Source of the DNA: a virus
Virus record (IMG/VR): IMGVR_UViG_3300032562_000113
Coordinates: 1-32,338 of that record
Direction: 5' to 3' (one strand)
DNA length: 32,338 nucleotides
The stretch's first letter is position 1; the number at the start of each line of letters is the position of its first letter. A model generated the notes under the pieces. That model searched no databases. It had not been told where the DNA came from and was given only the letters and a program-made list of their open reading frames with translations. Shown here piece after piece: positions 7,832 through 16,048 of the stretch. Made by a program: the position numbers and the translations under genes.

Positions 7832-8090
7832 GCAACGCCCCCGTAAACACAGGTTCGCCCGCGTCGGCCGTTACGATATGAACGCCGGGGATATGATGAA
7901 AGTGCGTTTTTTGCACTTTACCGCCCTGCTTATAATGAACAGGCTGCGCCATATCATTTTCAGGAACGTCGTCATGTGTTTGCCACCACTCTTTAGTCGG
8001 GTGGTTCATGCTATGAAAATGCGGCTGATCTTCGTTATGAAACTGCTCATAGAACGCATCAACTGGTAATTTTGTTCTTTTAATCGTCAT
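7824..8090 (-). CDS. Small His-rich protein with a KGG motif
   Basis: 88 residues, His rich (DQPHFHSMNHP, THFHHIPGVHI) with YKQGGKVQKTHF at about residues 53-64, the same basic-Gly-Gly motif seen in the two genes downstream. It overlaps the GP88-like gene (ATGA) and the ADP-ribosyltransferase start, so the three are translated as a coupled set. GAGGGGGAATTGAA precedes the ATG. No known domain is recognised. Confidence 0.65.
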   Translation of the reverse strand: MTIKRTKLPVDAFYEQFHNEDQPHFHSMNHPTKEWWQTHDDVPENDMAQPVHYKQGGKVQKTHFHHIPGVHIVTADAGEPVFTGALHG

Positions 8091-9367
8091 TTCAATTCCC
8101 CCTCTGGAATACTATCATTTGTTAATGGCGTTTGCTGCTTGCCCTGCGGCATAACAGATACTTCCGTATTAGTACGCAAAGTTGGTTTTAATTTAATTTT
8201 TCCAGAAGGGCCAGTAATATCAGGCGCGCTTTCATCACGCTGCCAAGTACCCTTCTCAGTTTTCATGCGCCGTGGATCATATTTAACAAAAAATCCGTTA
8301 GATTCCTTATGAGCATCACTTTCGGAACCAAATCCTTTTTTGTTTTTCAGACCAACAATAACGCCATCTTCTCCTTCAGGCTGCTCATCAAGCGGCCTGA
8401 AATCATGCGTATCGCCATTAACAACGCGATACCGTTTGCCTGTTTCTTTATCGTGCAATGTTTCTGGCAAATGTTCTTTATCTGTAAACGCCATAGCAAC
8501 ATTGTTGCCAGAATCCAACATGCGGCGCATGCGGCCCCAATTGCTGTTTGGATTGTCAACATCAGGTTGGGTTAGACCAGTTGATGAATATGTATAATGG
8601 TGATTAGGCGCTACAGGTTTATAGGCCATCTTTGTGTAATCATAAAATGACACATCTGGATGCGCTTTAATAATGGATTGAGTAATCCGAGGATTAAGAT
8701 CTGACAGCACGTTAAGACGCACACCAAGGTGGTTGCCATTGGCCCTAGCTTCTTGTTTGGCTTGCGTAATTTCATCATGCAACCGAACCGCAAAAGCTTC
8801 TGGCTCACGTAACATGGCAATGGTTTTATTCAAGCTATTGAGGCGGGGCCCTTTAAACGCAGAAAGATCTTGTCCGCCGCCCACTTTAAAGTAATTGCCT
8901 GACGTCTTACCAAGGCACTCGTCTTTGCACGATGCAGCATTAGGGCAAGTATTAAAATTCTTTTCTTCATATGAGGGAGCCAACGCCAAGCCTGTCGTTT
9001 CAACACCACGTCCATCTGAAATCGTTACAGGCTCCTCGTCACCATAACCCGTTTGTGACTTCATGAGCTTGGCATTTTTACCCAATAGCGGAACCAACGT
9101 ATTGTCTTTACGCATTCCAACATGGGGCGCTAACCGCTTAATAGCTTCTTTTGAATTAGCTACTCGGTCGCCATACGATAAACTTGTGTGATGAGCAATT
9201 GCATTATCAAACGCCGTTGCAAGAGACATTGTGCTTGGGTTTGACGTGTCGGACTTAGGCATAGAAGTAGGGCCAGCCGACATCGGCTCTTCAGTAGGCG
9301 GCATAATATTAAACCGCTGCCGTTGCGCTGGCTTCACATCTTTTGCAATTTTCAGCGCGTCAGTCAT
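8087..9367 (-). CDS. GP88-like phage protein with a Cys cluster
   Basis: 426 residues. The central part resembles the phage 'gene product 88' family: a cysteine cluster NTCPNAASCKDECLG near residue 138-152, LNVLSDLNPRI near 222, and the diagnostic phrase DVSFYDYTKMA near 244. The family is widespread in phages, and its biochemical role is not established to my knowledge. The first 60 residues are Ser/Pro/Thr rich, and the last 60 are a charged tail (GPSGKIKLKP). The start overlaps the upstream 57-residue gene. It lies between portal and ADP-ribosyltransferase genes rather than in an early region, which is unusual for accessory enzymes. Family call is by motif recall only. Confidence 0.6.
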   Translation of the reverse strand: MTDALKIAKDVKPAQRQRFNIMPPTEEPMSAGPTSMPKSDTSNPSTMSLATAFDNAIAHHTSLSYGDRVANSKEAIKRLAPHVGMRKDNTLVPLLGKNAKLMKSQTGYGDEEPVTISDGRGVETTGLALAPSYEEKNFNTCPNAASCKDECLGKTSGNYFKVGGGQDLSAFKGPRLNSLNKTIAMLREPEAFAVRLHDEITQAKQEARANGNHLGVRLNVLSDLNPRITQSIIKAHPDVSFYDYTKMAYKPVAPNHHYTYSSTGLTQPDVDNPNSNWGRMRRMLDSGNNVAMAFTDKEHLPETLHDKETGKRYRVVNGDTHDFRPLDEQPEGEDGVIVGLKNKKGFGSESDAHKESNGFFVKYDPRRMKTEKGTWQRDESAPDITGPSGKIKLKPTLRTNTEVSVMPQGKQQTPLTNDSIPEGELK

Positions 9368-9533
9368 TGCAGTTGTCCTTTAGTGCGGCGCGCTGCTCGG
9401 TGCGCTGACGTTTCCAGAAAGCCCGTTTAATTTTTCTCACAACGCCGCTTCGTTGCAGGTAGCAGTAGATTTTACGAGCATAGAACGCATCGTACTCACT
9501 GCCGCTCTTCAACTCTGCGCGCGTTCCCATCAT
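9360..9533 (-). CDS. Small basic protein downstream of the portal gene
   Basis: 57 residues: MMGTRAELKSGSEYDAFYAR, then a very basic stretch VRKIKRAFWKRQRTEQRAA. Its ATG overlaps the portal stop (ATGATG over TGA), and its own stop overlaps the start of the GP88-like gene, so it is fully embedded in the operon. The second ATG at 9530 is an alternative start. Short basic proteins beginning with a 'ELK.G.E.D' phrase are common beside phage head genes; function unknown. Confidence 0.72.
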   Translation of the reverse strand: MMGTRAELKSGSEYDAFYARKIYCYLQRSGVVRKIKRAFWKRQRTEQRAALKDNCND

Positions 9534-11875
9534 TGCTTAACACTCGTAATGGCTGGGATGACGTTGCCAAGCAAGTTACGCACGACTTGCTCGCTCTCAG
9601 GATGCACAGCAATGTTCTGCGCCAAATCAACCATTTGGATCCGCTCCTTGGCAAGCATGTCTTCCTGCTTGATTTGGTTGTCAAACGCATCGCGCTTCAT
9701 CTCGGCGGCCAACCCTGCTGCTTTCAACTTGCTGTCCATCATTTTAGCGTCGGCAAGTTTTTCCTTGATGATCAAATCAATGCCATCAACACGCTTTTCA
9801 TGGTCAGTTTTTTCTTGTGGGCCTACAAGACCGCCCTGTTGGCTGTCCTGCTGTGCCTTAGCCATGTCCAGCTGTACGCGAGCCTGATCCAAAGCAATTT
9901 TGCCTTGCGCCAGCTGCTGCTTGGTGTCGCTGTCCTGCTTCTTGATCTGCAGCTCGGCCATAGCCTTTTGCATCTCAGGAGGAGGCGAACCTTGCGCCGA
10001 AGCGGGGATCATGAACTGCTCAGGATTGCTCCAGCCAACAGCTTGCAACGCCGCAGTATCAATCGCGATCGGGTCATACATTGACGGGTTCTGCGCTTGA
10101 ATTTGCTTCAGCGCCACAACCTTCATTAAACGCTGGGTCTGGCTTGCGGTGTTCGGATCAGCCTGCGGAACCAGATCAACCTGATCCAACGCGCGAAGGA
10201 ACGTCTCCTCGTCCCACTTGCGTGCTGGGCGCTTGTTCTGCTGCCAGAACGAATCAGGATTTTCGCGAAAACATTTCACCAACATCTCAAACTCTTCAGC
10301 TTGCGCCGAGTGCATGCGCTTGTGTACAGAATTGAGTACCTTCGTGGCCTGATCGATCAGCGCAATCGTCGTGCCGACTGGCGCATCTTGCTTGCCTTCG
10401 CCCACAGCCTGCTCGGCCGTTCCGCCAACCCGCATACCCGTCTGGTTGATGTTCTCCACCAACGCCATCAAGCCACCACCGACATCCTTGTATGGCAACG
10501 GCATAACGGCTTGGCTGATCGGCATGCCGCCAGTCTTTACAAGCGCGCCACCGCCGGGCGGTACACGGAAGATGTTGGTGTTTTGCCGCGCGCCCGTATC
10601 AGCATAAAGGAAGCCTGGGAAGTTGGCGTACATACCAGCATCGAGCATTTCGCGCCAAGCGGCAGTCAACGCATTGGTCGTGTTGCCTAGGATGTGCAGG
10701 AGACCAAGGTCATAAAAGCCCATCCCCGGTACGAATGTGTACTTGACAAACGACTGCCGCTGTTCAGGAAGCTCTTTAGTATCTTCATCATAATTGCGTA
10801 CCACAGACAGGATTTCATGGGTCGACGCGTCAATCGTTACGCGATACGGGATCTCAAGGCCCGTCTCTTTGTTCTTGCGGCGATGTTCAAACCCTTTAAT
10901 GTCCAACTCGCAATAGCACTCGTAGATCTCGCGGTCTCGGTCTTCTGGGTTAAACGACTCTGAGCTGATGCCCTGCTGCGCCATCTTCTCACGCTGTGCC
11001 GCATCCCACTTGATCATCTTCGGGTCGGACAGGTCGATGTCCTTATAGACGCCGAGGATCTGCATGCGCTTCACGGTCGAAGCCCGCATGTAGATACGGT
11101 GGGTTATACGTTTGGCGTTGCTGAGATCGGTTGCAGAGTTATTGACGATGAGGTCGTCAGCATCGATCGACTCACTGACCGGGCGATTTCTGAGCGGGCA
11201 GAAGTATACCTTCTTGAATGCGGTGCCACCAAAACCGAGCATGAGGAGCATGCGGTCGGTGTCGGGGTAGTATTCCTTTGCCGTACTTGTGAGATAATGA
11301 TTGAGGTCGTTCTCAAGATCATTAGCTAACTGGTCCGACTGAAGATTAGCATTGTTGTTATCTTCCCTTATCTTGACGGGCCCGTCAGTTGGCAATAGCT
11401 CGGCTCGCGCATTCGCCTGAAACCGCAATACAGCTTCGAGCAATAATGGGTGCCTGACCCGTGACATGCCTTCCACGGGAGCGCCATCGGCCGCCCCTGC
11501 CAGCCCGGGGATCTCGACTTTGAGCCCGAGGAGCTTGATGCCTTGGGCGCGGTCTTCAATCCATTCTTTTCGGCTGTCGAGGTCATCTTGTACGCCCTTC
11601 ATCAAATTATGGGCGATCATCGACAGCTCGGCGGCATCGATTTCATCAACCAGATTGTCAAACCAGCCCGTCTTGCGTGCATTAGCGGACTTCTCAATTG
11701 GCGACCCATCCAACGAGAACGTAATCGACCCGTCAGGCAGCTCGATCGACATAATGTTGCCGTGCTCGTCGATGTCCTGCTTTGGCCCATCCTCCGCAAT
11801 CTCCACCGAGATGTCTTCAGCTTCCAATGGATCTTGGTCAACTAGTCTAAGGTTGGGGTTAGCGACAAGAGCCAT
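9530..11875 (-). CDS. Portal protein, P22-like
   Basis: 781 residues, close to the size of P22-type portals. It forms the dodecameric ring at one capsid vertex through which DNA is packaged and ejected. Visible signs are MLLMLGFGGTAFKKVYFCP near residue 210, VNNSATDLSNAKRITHRIYM near 245, FVKYTFVPGMGFYDLGLLHILG near 380, GMYANFPGFLYAD near 417, and a long C-terminal helical barrel (about 640-750) of Gln/Lys/Asp-rich coiled coil (AQGKIALDQARVQLDMAKAQ). It follows the large terminase gene by two bases, the usual packaging order. The first 80 residues are acidic and probably flexible. No frameshift or truncation seen. Confidence 0.88.
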   Translation of the reverse strand: MALVANPNLRLVDQDPLEAEDISVEIAEDGPKQDIDEHGNIMSIELPDGSITFSLDGSPIEKSANARKTGWFDNLVDEIDAAELSMIAHNLMKGVQDDLDSRKEWIEDRAQGIKLLGLKVEIPGLAGAADGAPVEGMSRVRHPLLLEAVLRFQANARAELLPTDGPVKIREDNNNANLQSDQLANDLENDLNHYLTSTAKEYYPDTDRMLLMLGFGGTAFKKVYFCPLRNRPVSESIDADDLIVNNSATDLSNAKRITHRIYMRASTVKRMQILGVYKDIDLSDPKMIKWDAAQREKMAQQGISSESFNPEDRDREIYECYCELDIKGFEHRRKNKETGLEIPYRVTIDASTHEILSVVRNYDEDTKELPEQRQSFVKYTFVPGMGFYDLGLLHILGNTTNALTAAWREMLDAGMYANFPGFLYADTGARQNTNIFRVPPGGGALVKTGGMPISQAVMPLPYKDVGGGLMALVENINQTGMRVGGTAEQAVGEGKQDAPVGTTIALIDQATKVLNSVHKRMHSAQAEEFEMLVKCFRENPDSFWQQNKRPARKWDEETFLRALDQVDLVPQADPNTASQTQRLMKVVALKQIQAQNPSMYDPIAIDTAALQAVGWSNPEQFMIPASAQGSPPPEMQKAMAELQIKKQDSDTKQQLAQGKIALDQARVQLDMAKAQQDSQQGGLVGPQEKTDHEKRVDGIDLIIKEKLADAKMMDSKLKAAGLAAEMKRDAFDNQIKQEDMLAKERIQMVDLAQNIAVHPESEQVVRNLLGNVIPAITSVKQ

Positions 11876-11877
11876 AA

Positions 11878-13512
11878 TCAGATCCCATAAAGTGGTTCAG
11901 GCGGTCTGCCCGTGTGCTGCCGACTGTCTTCGTACATTTCCTGTATCTCATCCTGCATCAGGGCAAACCCTGTCCGGCGGAGATACCGCATCGCCATCGA
12001 GACCGAATCCACCAGATCGTCATGCTTGGCTTTTGGGAACCGCATGCACTGGCTTATAACCTCGTCGGCCCATGCCTTGTCGGGACAGTAGACCAAGCCT
12101 TCCTCGAACAAATGTTGCACCGAATAAAGCCTAGCCCGTTTGTCAATCGAGCCGACGGGTTCCATTTGAACGCCAAAGTTCTTTCCAGAATACATCCTTC
12201 TAAGCTCCCGCGCAACTGGCTTGCCCACGGTGGTGTCTTCTATCAGGATTGTCTGGACTTTCCACCGGAGGCACGTCTGCGCCACCTCCGTGACCAGCTC
12301 GGGCATTTCAAGGTGCTTGGCCCACGCATGCATCATCATGATCCGAGGCGGCACCTCCCGCTCGTCATAGGTTCGTAGCACATGGGTCATGTGGCCATCG
12401 CGGTTCAGCATGCGGGTGGCATGGGTCTTGGGATCATCGGTCCAGACGCCCCAGACCGTTAGCGCCGACGGGTCGTTCTCGGTCTTCTCGGTCATGGCCG
12501 TGTCGAGGCTTGCGATGATGTAGTCGAATGGAGGGTATTTTATGTCTTCCCAAAGCTGCCAATGCTTGCGCTTGATAATGCCGCCATCTTCTGGGGTCGG
12601 CAGCTGCTGGAACTGGCCGGACGCCGCGTACTTGCCCATGATCCGCTTGTCGCGCTCGACCACATGCCGCGGGAACCGTTTCGGGAAGAACAGCTGGCCC
12701 TTCTTCCACCGAGGATCCTGCCAGCCCAACATTGTCGGGTAGGACCGATCGGGGTCGTATTCCATCGGGATCATGATGTGGTCGTAGCCCAGCTCTTTCT
12801 CGAGGATCACGCCGGACACGTCTTCCTCGTGCAGGCGCTGCATGATCACGATGATCGCGGACTTGTCGGGGTTGTTAAGGCGGGTCGGGATCGCCTGCTC
12901 GAATGTCTCAATCGTGGTGGTGCGCTCGGCTTCGGAGGCGGCGCTCGACACCGAGTGCGGGTCGTCGATGATGACGCGGTCGCCGCGGGCACCCGTCATG
13001 CCTGACATAGCCACCGCCTGCCGGAATCCTGTGGCCGTCGTCTCGTACTTGATCTTCTCGTTCTGGTCACCTGTGATCGTCACCCGATCGCCCCACCGCT
13101 CCTGATACCATGGGGATGAGACCAGTCGCCTCATCTTGATGCTGTCACGGATGGCGAGCGGCATGGCATGCGAGGCGCACACGTACCGCATATAGGGCAT
13201 ATTTTTTGGTCCCCATTCCCAAGCTGGCCATAGGACGTTGACCAGAAGGGACTTCATCGCGCCAGGCGGGACGTTGATCAGTAAGCGGTTGTAGTACCGC
13301 TCGTCGTCGATCATCATCTCGTTGGTGATGGCCTCGAGGTGCTCGGCGATGGCCTTGATATGCCAGTTGTGAATGTAAGGCTGCCCTGGCTCGATCACAT
13401 GCCACGCCTGCTTGATGAAGTCGACCAGCTTCATCTCGCACATGCGCCTCGCCGAGTTGAACTCGTTCATCTCGACGTTAAGCATCTGGCCATCGACGGG
13501 GATGACGGTCAT
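11878..13512 (-). CDS. terL: Terminase large subunit
   Basis: 544 residues, full length. The N-terminal ATPase has a Walker A variant VPPGAMKS at 81-88 (the PPGxxKS form common in this terminase branch) and Walker B DRVIIDD at about 178-184. The C-terminal RNase H-like nuclease has its first acidic residue in SLDTA (335-339) and later acidic residues in KHDDLVDS near 507. It pumps DNA into the procapsid and cuts the concatemer. The start overlaps the 13512-13775 gene stop as TAATG, and the portal gene follows. Neighbours on both sides agree with the call. Confidence 0.93.
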   Translation of the reverse strand: MTVIPVDGQMLNVEMNEFNSARRMCEMKLVDFIKQAWHVIEPGQPYIHNWHIKAIAEHLEAITNEMMIDDERYYNRLLINVPPGAMKSLLVNVLWPAWEWGPKNMPYMRYVCASHAMPLAIRDSIKMRRLVSSPWYQERWGDRVTITGDQNEKIKYETTATGFRQAVAMSGMTGARGDRVIIDDPHSVSSAASEAERTTTIETFEQAIPTRLNNPDKSAIIVIMQRLHEEDVSGVILEKELGYDHIMIPMEYDPDRSYPTMLGWQDPRWKKGQLFFPKRFPRHVVERDKRIMGKYAASGQFQQLPTPEDGGIIKRKHWQLWEDIKYPPFDYIIASLDTAMTEKTENDPSALTVWGVWTDDPKTHATRMLNRDGHMTHVLRTYDEREVPPRIMMMHAWAKHLEMPELVTEVAQTCLRWKVQTILIEDTTVGKPVARELRRMYSGKNFGVQMEPVGSIDKRARLYSVQHLFEEGLVYCPDKAWADEVISQCMRFPKAKHDDLVDSVSMAMRYLRRTGFALMQDEIQEMYEDSRQHTGRPPEPLYGI

Positions 13513-13775
13513 TAATCCGCCTGCAAGGCCGTCTGAGCCTCTTCAATGATGTTCCAAAGCGCCTGCCGCATTTCCTCTGTAGCTTCTTCTAAACCCAAAA
13601 TCTTTACTGGCGGCTGCGCGGCAACCACAGGCGATCCGATCATGCTTATGGCAACGTCGGCCACGCGTCGCCAAGCTTGCTTGGCTTCATGATCAGACTG
13701 ATGCCAAGAATCAACAAGGTCTGTCCTGCTTTCCCAATAAGCCTTGCGCAGTTCCGATGCTAAAGCTTCCCTCAT
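13512..13775 (-). CDS. Small protein between the terminase genes, unknown
   Basis: 87 residues, helical: ALASELRKAYWESRTDLVDSW, then LEEATEEMRQALWNIIEEAQ at the C-terminus. It overlaps the upstream gene by 4 bases and TerL by 1 base (TAATG), so it is translationally coupled with both. No family recognised; location suggests packaging or no more than co-expression. Confidence 0.7.
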   Translation of the reverse strand: MREALASELRKAYWESRTDLVDSWHQSDHEAKQAWRRVADVAISMIGSPVVAAQPPVKILGLEEATEEMRQALWNIIEEAQTALQAD

Positions 13776-14119
13776 GGCTTGTGCTCCTTCTTGACGGTGC
13801 CAAAGACCCCAACGGGGCTCAGGTGGTCGATGAAGTTATAGTCTTCCTTCATGCGCGCAGGCGTGACAATGGCCTCCAAGCCGCCCAGAATGATCGATGC
13901 GTCGCGGGCAATAGAGCTGGCTGGATCGTGCTTCCGAAGCTCCACCATTAGGGATTCAATCATGTTCTGGGTAACCTTCACACTCCCAATAACGGCATCA
14001 TAGTCTCGCCTTGGCACCATATCGAGCATTTTGACGCACAATTGCATCTTTTTATCTATTTGCTCGGCCAGCTCTTGGTTCAGCCGATCGATCTCTTTCG
14101 CCATTTCCGTTAACATCAT
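13772..14119 (-). CDS. Small protein downstream of the small terminase, unknown
   Basis: 115 residues. The N-terminal half is a coiled coil (MAKEIDRLNQELAEQIDKKM); the second half contains ASSIARDASIILGGLEAIV. GATAAGGAGAAAGAAG directly precedes the ATG. Its stop overlaps the next start by 4 bases. No known family; might be a packaging accessory by position. Confidence 0.7.
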   Translation of the reverse strand: MMLTEMAKEIDRLNQELAEQIDKKMQLCVKMLDMVPRRDYDAVIGSVKVTQNMIESLMVELRKHDPASSIARDASIILGGLEAIVTPARMKEDYNFIDHLSPVGVFGTVKKEHKP

Positions 14120-14190
14120 CTTCTTTCTCCTTATCCCAACTAAATTTAGGCAGCGTCACAGGCGGACGCTCCCGTGCTAGATCCATGGTT

Positions 14191-14727
14191 TTAATCTTCT
14201 TGAGCGCCTTCTCCCTCGCCATCATCAACTTCTTCGTAGTCGGTGTAGTCTTCATAGTCGTCGTCAATTTCCTCTCCTGAAGCTATCTGCAGCGCCTGCC
14301 TGAACGCGACCAGCTGGTCATAGTCGAGCGCCTCGACGTCGATCACCTTGCCTTCGACTTGGACGTTCGCCTTAACATCGAGGTCGATCTTGTCACCATA
14401 ACGGAAACGCTGCAGGCGGATCGCATGCCAGCGGCGATCGTTGACGATCTCTTTACGCGCGTCCCAAGGCACTTTTGCCCACTCACCTTCGCCACGCAAA
14501 ATCGCCTCGTTCTCCTCGACTTTCGGCTCGACGGCAAACTCCCTCGCGCGCGCATATTCCGAAAGAAACGCCGGATCCCGCTTCAACTCCTCGTTCACAG
14601 TGCGATCTGAAACACTAAAACCTTCATCTCTGACGATGTCGACGACAGATCTTCCTGCTGCGATTTGTTGCACCAAATAATCTTTATCAGCCTGCGTCAT
14701 TTTGCGAGGCGGTCCTTTTTTAGCCAT
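14191..14727 (-). CDS. terS: Terminase small subunit
   Basis: 178 residues. The N-terminal 50 residues form a helix-turn-helix (MTQADKDYLVQQIAAGRSVVDIVRDEGFSVSDRTVNEEL), followed by an oligomerisation region with AREFAVEPKVEENEAI and RYGDKIDLDVKANVQVEG, and a strongly acidic tail (about 155-178, YEDYTDYEEVDDGEG). Small terminases recognise the packaging site and hand DNA to TerL. 'YGDK.DLDV' followed by a short beta segment is a familiar phrase of this family. It is the first gene after the AT-rich gap, so the late promoter should be upstream. Leader GGCATGGAGAATTTAG gives the ribosome site. Confidence 0.85.
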   Translation of the reverse strand: MAKKGPPRKMTQADKDYLVQQIAAGRSVVDIVRDEGFSVSDRTVNEELKRDPAFLSEYARAREFAVEPKVEENEAILRGEGEWAKVPWDARKEIVNDRRWHAIRLQRFRYGDKIDLDVKANVQVEGKVIDVEALDYDQLVAFRQALQIASGEEIDDDYEDYTDYEEVDDGEGEGAQED

Positions 14728-15106
14728 CTAAATTCTCCATGCCCTAACCCATAATACCTCGCGGGCGAGGAAAGGCCACAACATTTATACATACGCAAAA
14801 ACGACCCACTATGTGTACGCATTGTGTTTGTATTAAGTCTCTGTAATCTCTCTATAAATTTATTATAAATATATATATATATAGATATATATAAGACTGG
14901 TTTATATTTTTACTTAAAAAATAGTCTTAAGAGTAGGTATATATCTCTAATTCTATCTCTATAGAATGTCTCTTATAGGTAGTGTGTATCTGTATATTAT
15001 AGGTGTATGTATTTATGTGTTTTTTCTACTCAATTAACCCGTTGATATTAAACAGTTTTTTTAACTTACGCCCCATTTTTGCAGGCCGCGTAAGCAATTA
15101 TGTATG
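14728..15106. other. AT-rich noncoding region, candidate late promoter or origin
   Basis: No credible gene in about 380 bases. The centre (about 14820-15060) is extremely A+T rich with an alternating AT run at 14867-14890. It holds a perfect 7-bp dyad ATTCTAT (14950-14956) / ATAGAAT (14961-14967), a 7-bp pair TAAGACT (14892-14898) / AGTCTTA (14923-14929), and CTTACGC (15065-15071) / GCGTAAG (15088-15094). Several TATAAT-like hexamers exist on the minus strand, for example within CACCTATAATATA, too many to choose one. It lies just downstream of a terminator and just upstream of the terminase operon, which fits a late promoter. Easy unwinding would also suit an origin. Confidence 0.55.
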
Positions 15107-15138
15107 AAAAAAGGGCCGCCCCACCCACTGGACGACCC
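15107..15138 (-). terminator. Intrinsic terminator ending the small-gene transcript
   Basis: On the minus strand GGGTCGTCC (15138-15130), an 8-base loop, then GGGCGGCCC (15121-15113), a 9-bp stem using two G-U pairs, followed by TTTTTT. This is a well-formed rho-independent terminator and marks the end of the accessory block before the packaging operon. Confidence 0.8.
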
Positions 15139-15179
15139 CTTCTCACAGCTTGACTGGTTTCACTGGGAATTACACACCC

Positions 15180-15273
15180 CTACGCAGACCAGAACCAATC
15201 CTTGTAGCGCCTTGCACGCTTGCCCGTTGCTGTAACGGCCGCAGGTGACTTCCCCCGCGTAGGGTGTTCTTTA
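15180..15273 (-). other. Open extension after the alpha-CTD-like gene, possible +1 frameshift product
   Basis: Directly after the stop of the 15271-15795 gene the +1 frame is open for 31 codons and reads [14 protein letters not shown], then TGKRARRYKDWFWSA, then TAG. The composition is protein-like (basic, aromatic end). That frame has no ATG, GTG or TTG after its preceding stop, so it cannot start by itself. The junction is CTT TAA A preceded by GGAAGAAG, the same kind of arrangement as the CTT TGA C site of release factor 2. Alternatives are a base-calling error, a degenerate gene, or chance. Confidence 0.3.
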
Positions 15274-15795
15274 AAGCATCTTCTTCCGCTGCACCTTTCT
15301 CGAGTACATCATGGCATAGCCATAGCGATAGGCGATGGCAGCATGAGCCTCGGCGTCTCCCTGATAGTGCAGGATCACGCTTGGCAAGGCAGCAGCCGCA
15401 AACCGATCGATGAGGGATTCCTGATCATAGGCGGACAGGCGGTTGACCTCCTCCTTCCATGCGTCATTGGAATGCTTGGCAAGGTCGATGACGTGCTCGA
15501 GTTCCTTGATCTGCTGTTTTAACTTGCTGTTCTCCTCAGCCTCTTTGGTAGCGTATCCTGCCCTTGCATCCCAATCGATGCCAATATCGTCTTTTAAAGC
15601 CACTTTAAGCTCATTTAAGCTTAATTTGCCAAAATTGGGCATTCGCAACAGTTCCGCGTCCGTTTTTTGAACCAGATCCCCAATCGTCTTAATATTATCA
15701 TTTTTAAGGCAATTACTGGTTCTAACGCCTACAGCTAGATAATCTACGGTCGCTTCCAATACGTTTTTGTAGTCTTTTTGCCATGAGTATTTCAT
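15271..15795 (-). CDS. Phage protein with an RNA polymerase alpha C-terminal-like domain
   Basis: 174 residues. Residues about 18-68 match the RpoA alpha-CTD helix-hairpin-helix: [17 protein letters not shown], then [20 protein letters not shown], then [10 protein letters not shown]. Equivalents of E. coli DNA contacts R265, N268, C269, G296 and S299 are present (R25, N28, C29, G56, S59), while K298 is Leu58. There is no alpha N-terminal domain, so it cannot dimerise into polymerase in the normal way. Residues about 90-118 form a coiled coil ([19 protein letters not shown]), and the C-terminal part reads [16 protein letters not shown] then [14 protein letters not shown]. It could bind UP elements or host activators and redirect transcription (inference). 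It is the last gene before the terminator. Confidence 0.75.
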   Translation of the reverse strand: MKYSWQKDYKNVLEATVDYLAVGVRTSNCLKNDNIKTIGDLVQKTDAELLRMPNFGKLSLNELKVALKDDIGIDWDARAGYATKEAEENSKLKQQIKELEHVIDLAKHSNDAWKEEVNRLSAYDQESLIDRFAAAALPSVILHYQGDAEAHAAIAYRYGYAMMYSRKVQRKKML

Positions 15796-16046
15796 AATAC
15801 GTGTCCTGCGTTCATAGCCGCGCCAAGGGTATACAGGGCATCAAGGCGGACGCGGTTACCATCCTTGAGCCTGCCGTCGTAACAGAAAGCAAACTGGCGG
15901 CCGCGCTCGTATTGCCAGACGTCTGCATAGTTAAACCTATCAGAAGCCAGTGGCAGCCCCTTCTTGGCCTCCTCGTAGCCCCTCCTAAAGGCAGCGCAGC
16001 TAATTATGCTGCGGAGCGTGACCTGCCGTGTTTTAGCGTTTCCCAT
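15792..16046 (-). CDS. Small conserved-looking phage protein, unknown
   Basis: 84 residues from [13 protein letters not shown]; the ATG two codons upstream leaves no space after GGGGAGGT, so the inner start is preferred. Core phrase [14 protein letters not shown] then [17 protein letters not shown], a pattern ('rrG...gkG.p.......YerGRqfA') seen in many short phage proteins of unknown role. It overlaps its downstream neighbour by 4 bases. Confidence 0.7.
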   Translation of the reverse strand: MGNAKTRQVTLRSIISCAAFRRGYEEAKKGLPLASDRFNYADVWQYERGRQFAFCYDGRLKDGNRVRLDALYTLGAAMNAGHVL

Positions 16047-16048
16047 GA

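Noticed and set aside
12562-13005. Plus-strand open frame opposite TerL
   Set aside because: Lies wholly inside a terminase with intact motifs; Arg/His/Val-rich shadow typical of the opposite strand.
14052-14225. Small minus-strand frame (MMAREKALKKIKTM...) bridging TerS and the next gene
   Set aside because: Only about 70 bases are not shared with neighbours, both ends read as shadows of other genes, and no good ribosome site is present. Possible but unsupported.
15139-15270. Search for a tRNA or other RNA gene in the gap
   Set aside because: No cloverleaf with a TTCRA-type arm found; the stretch is accounted for by the frame extension and the terminator approach.
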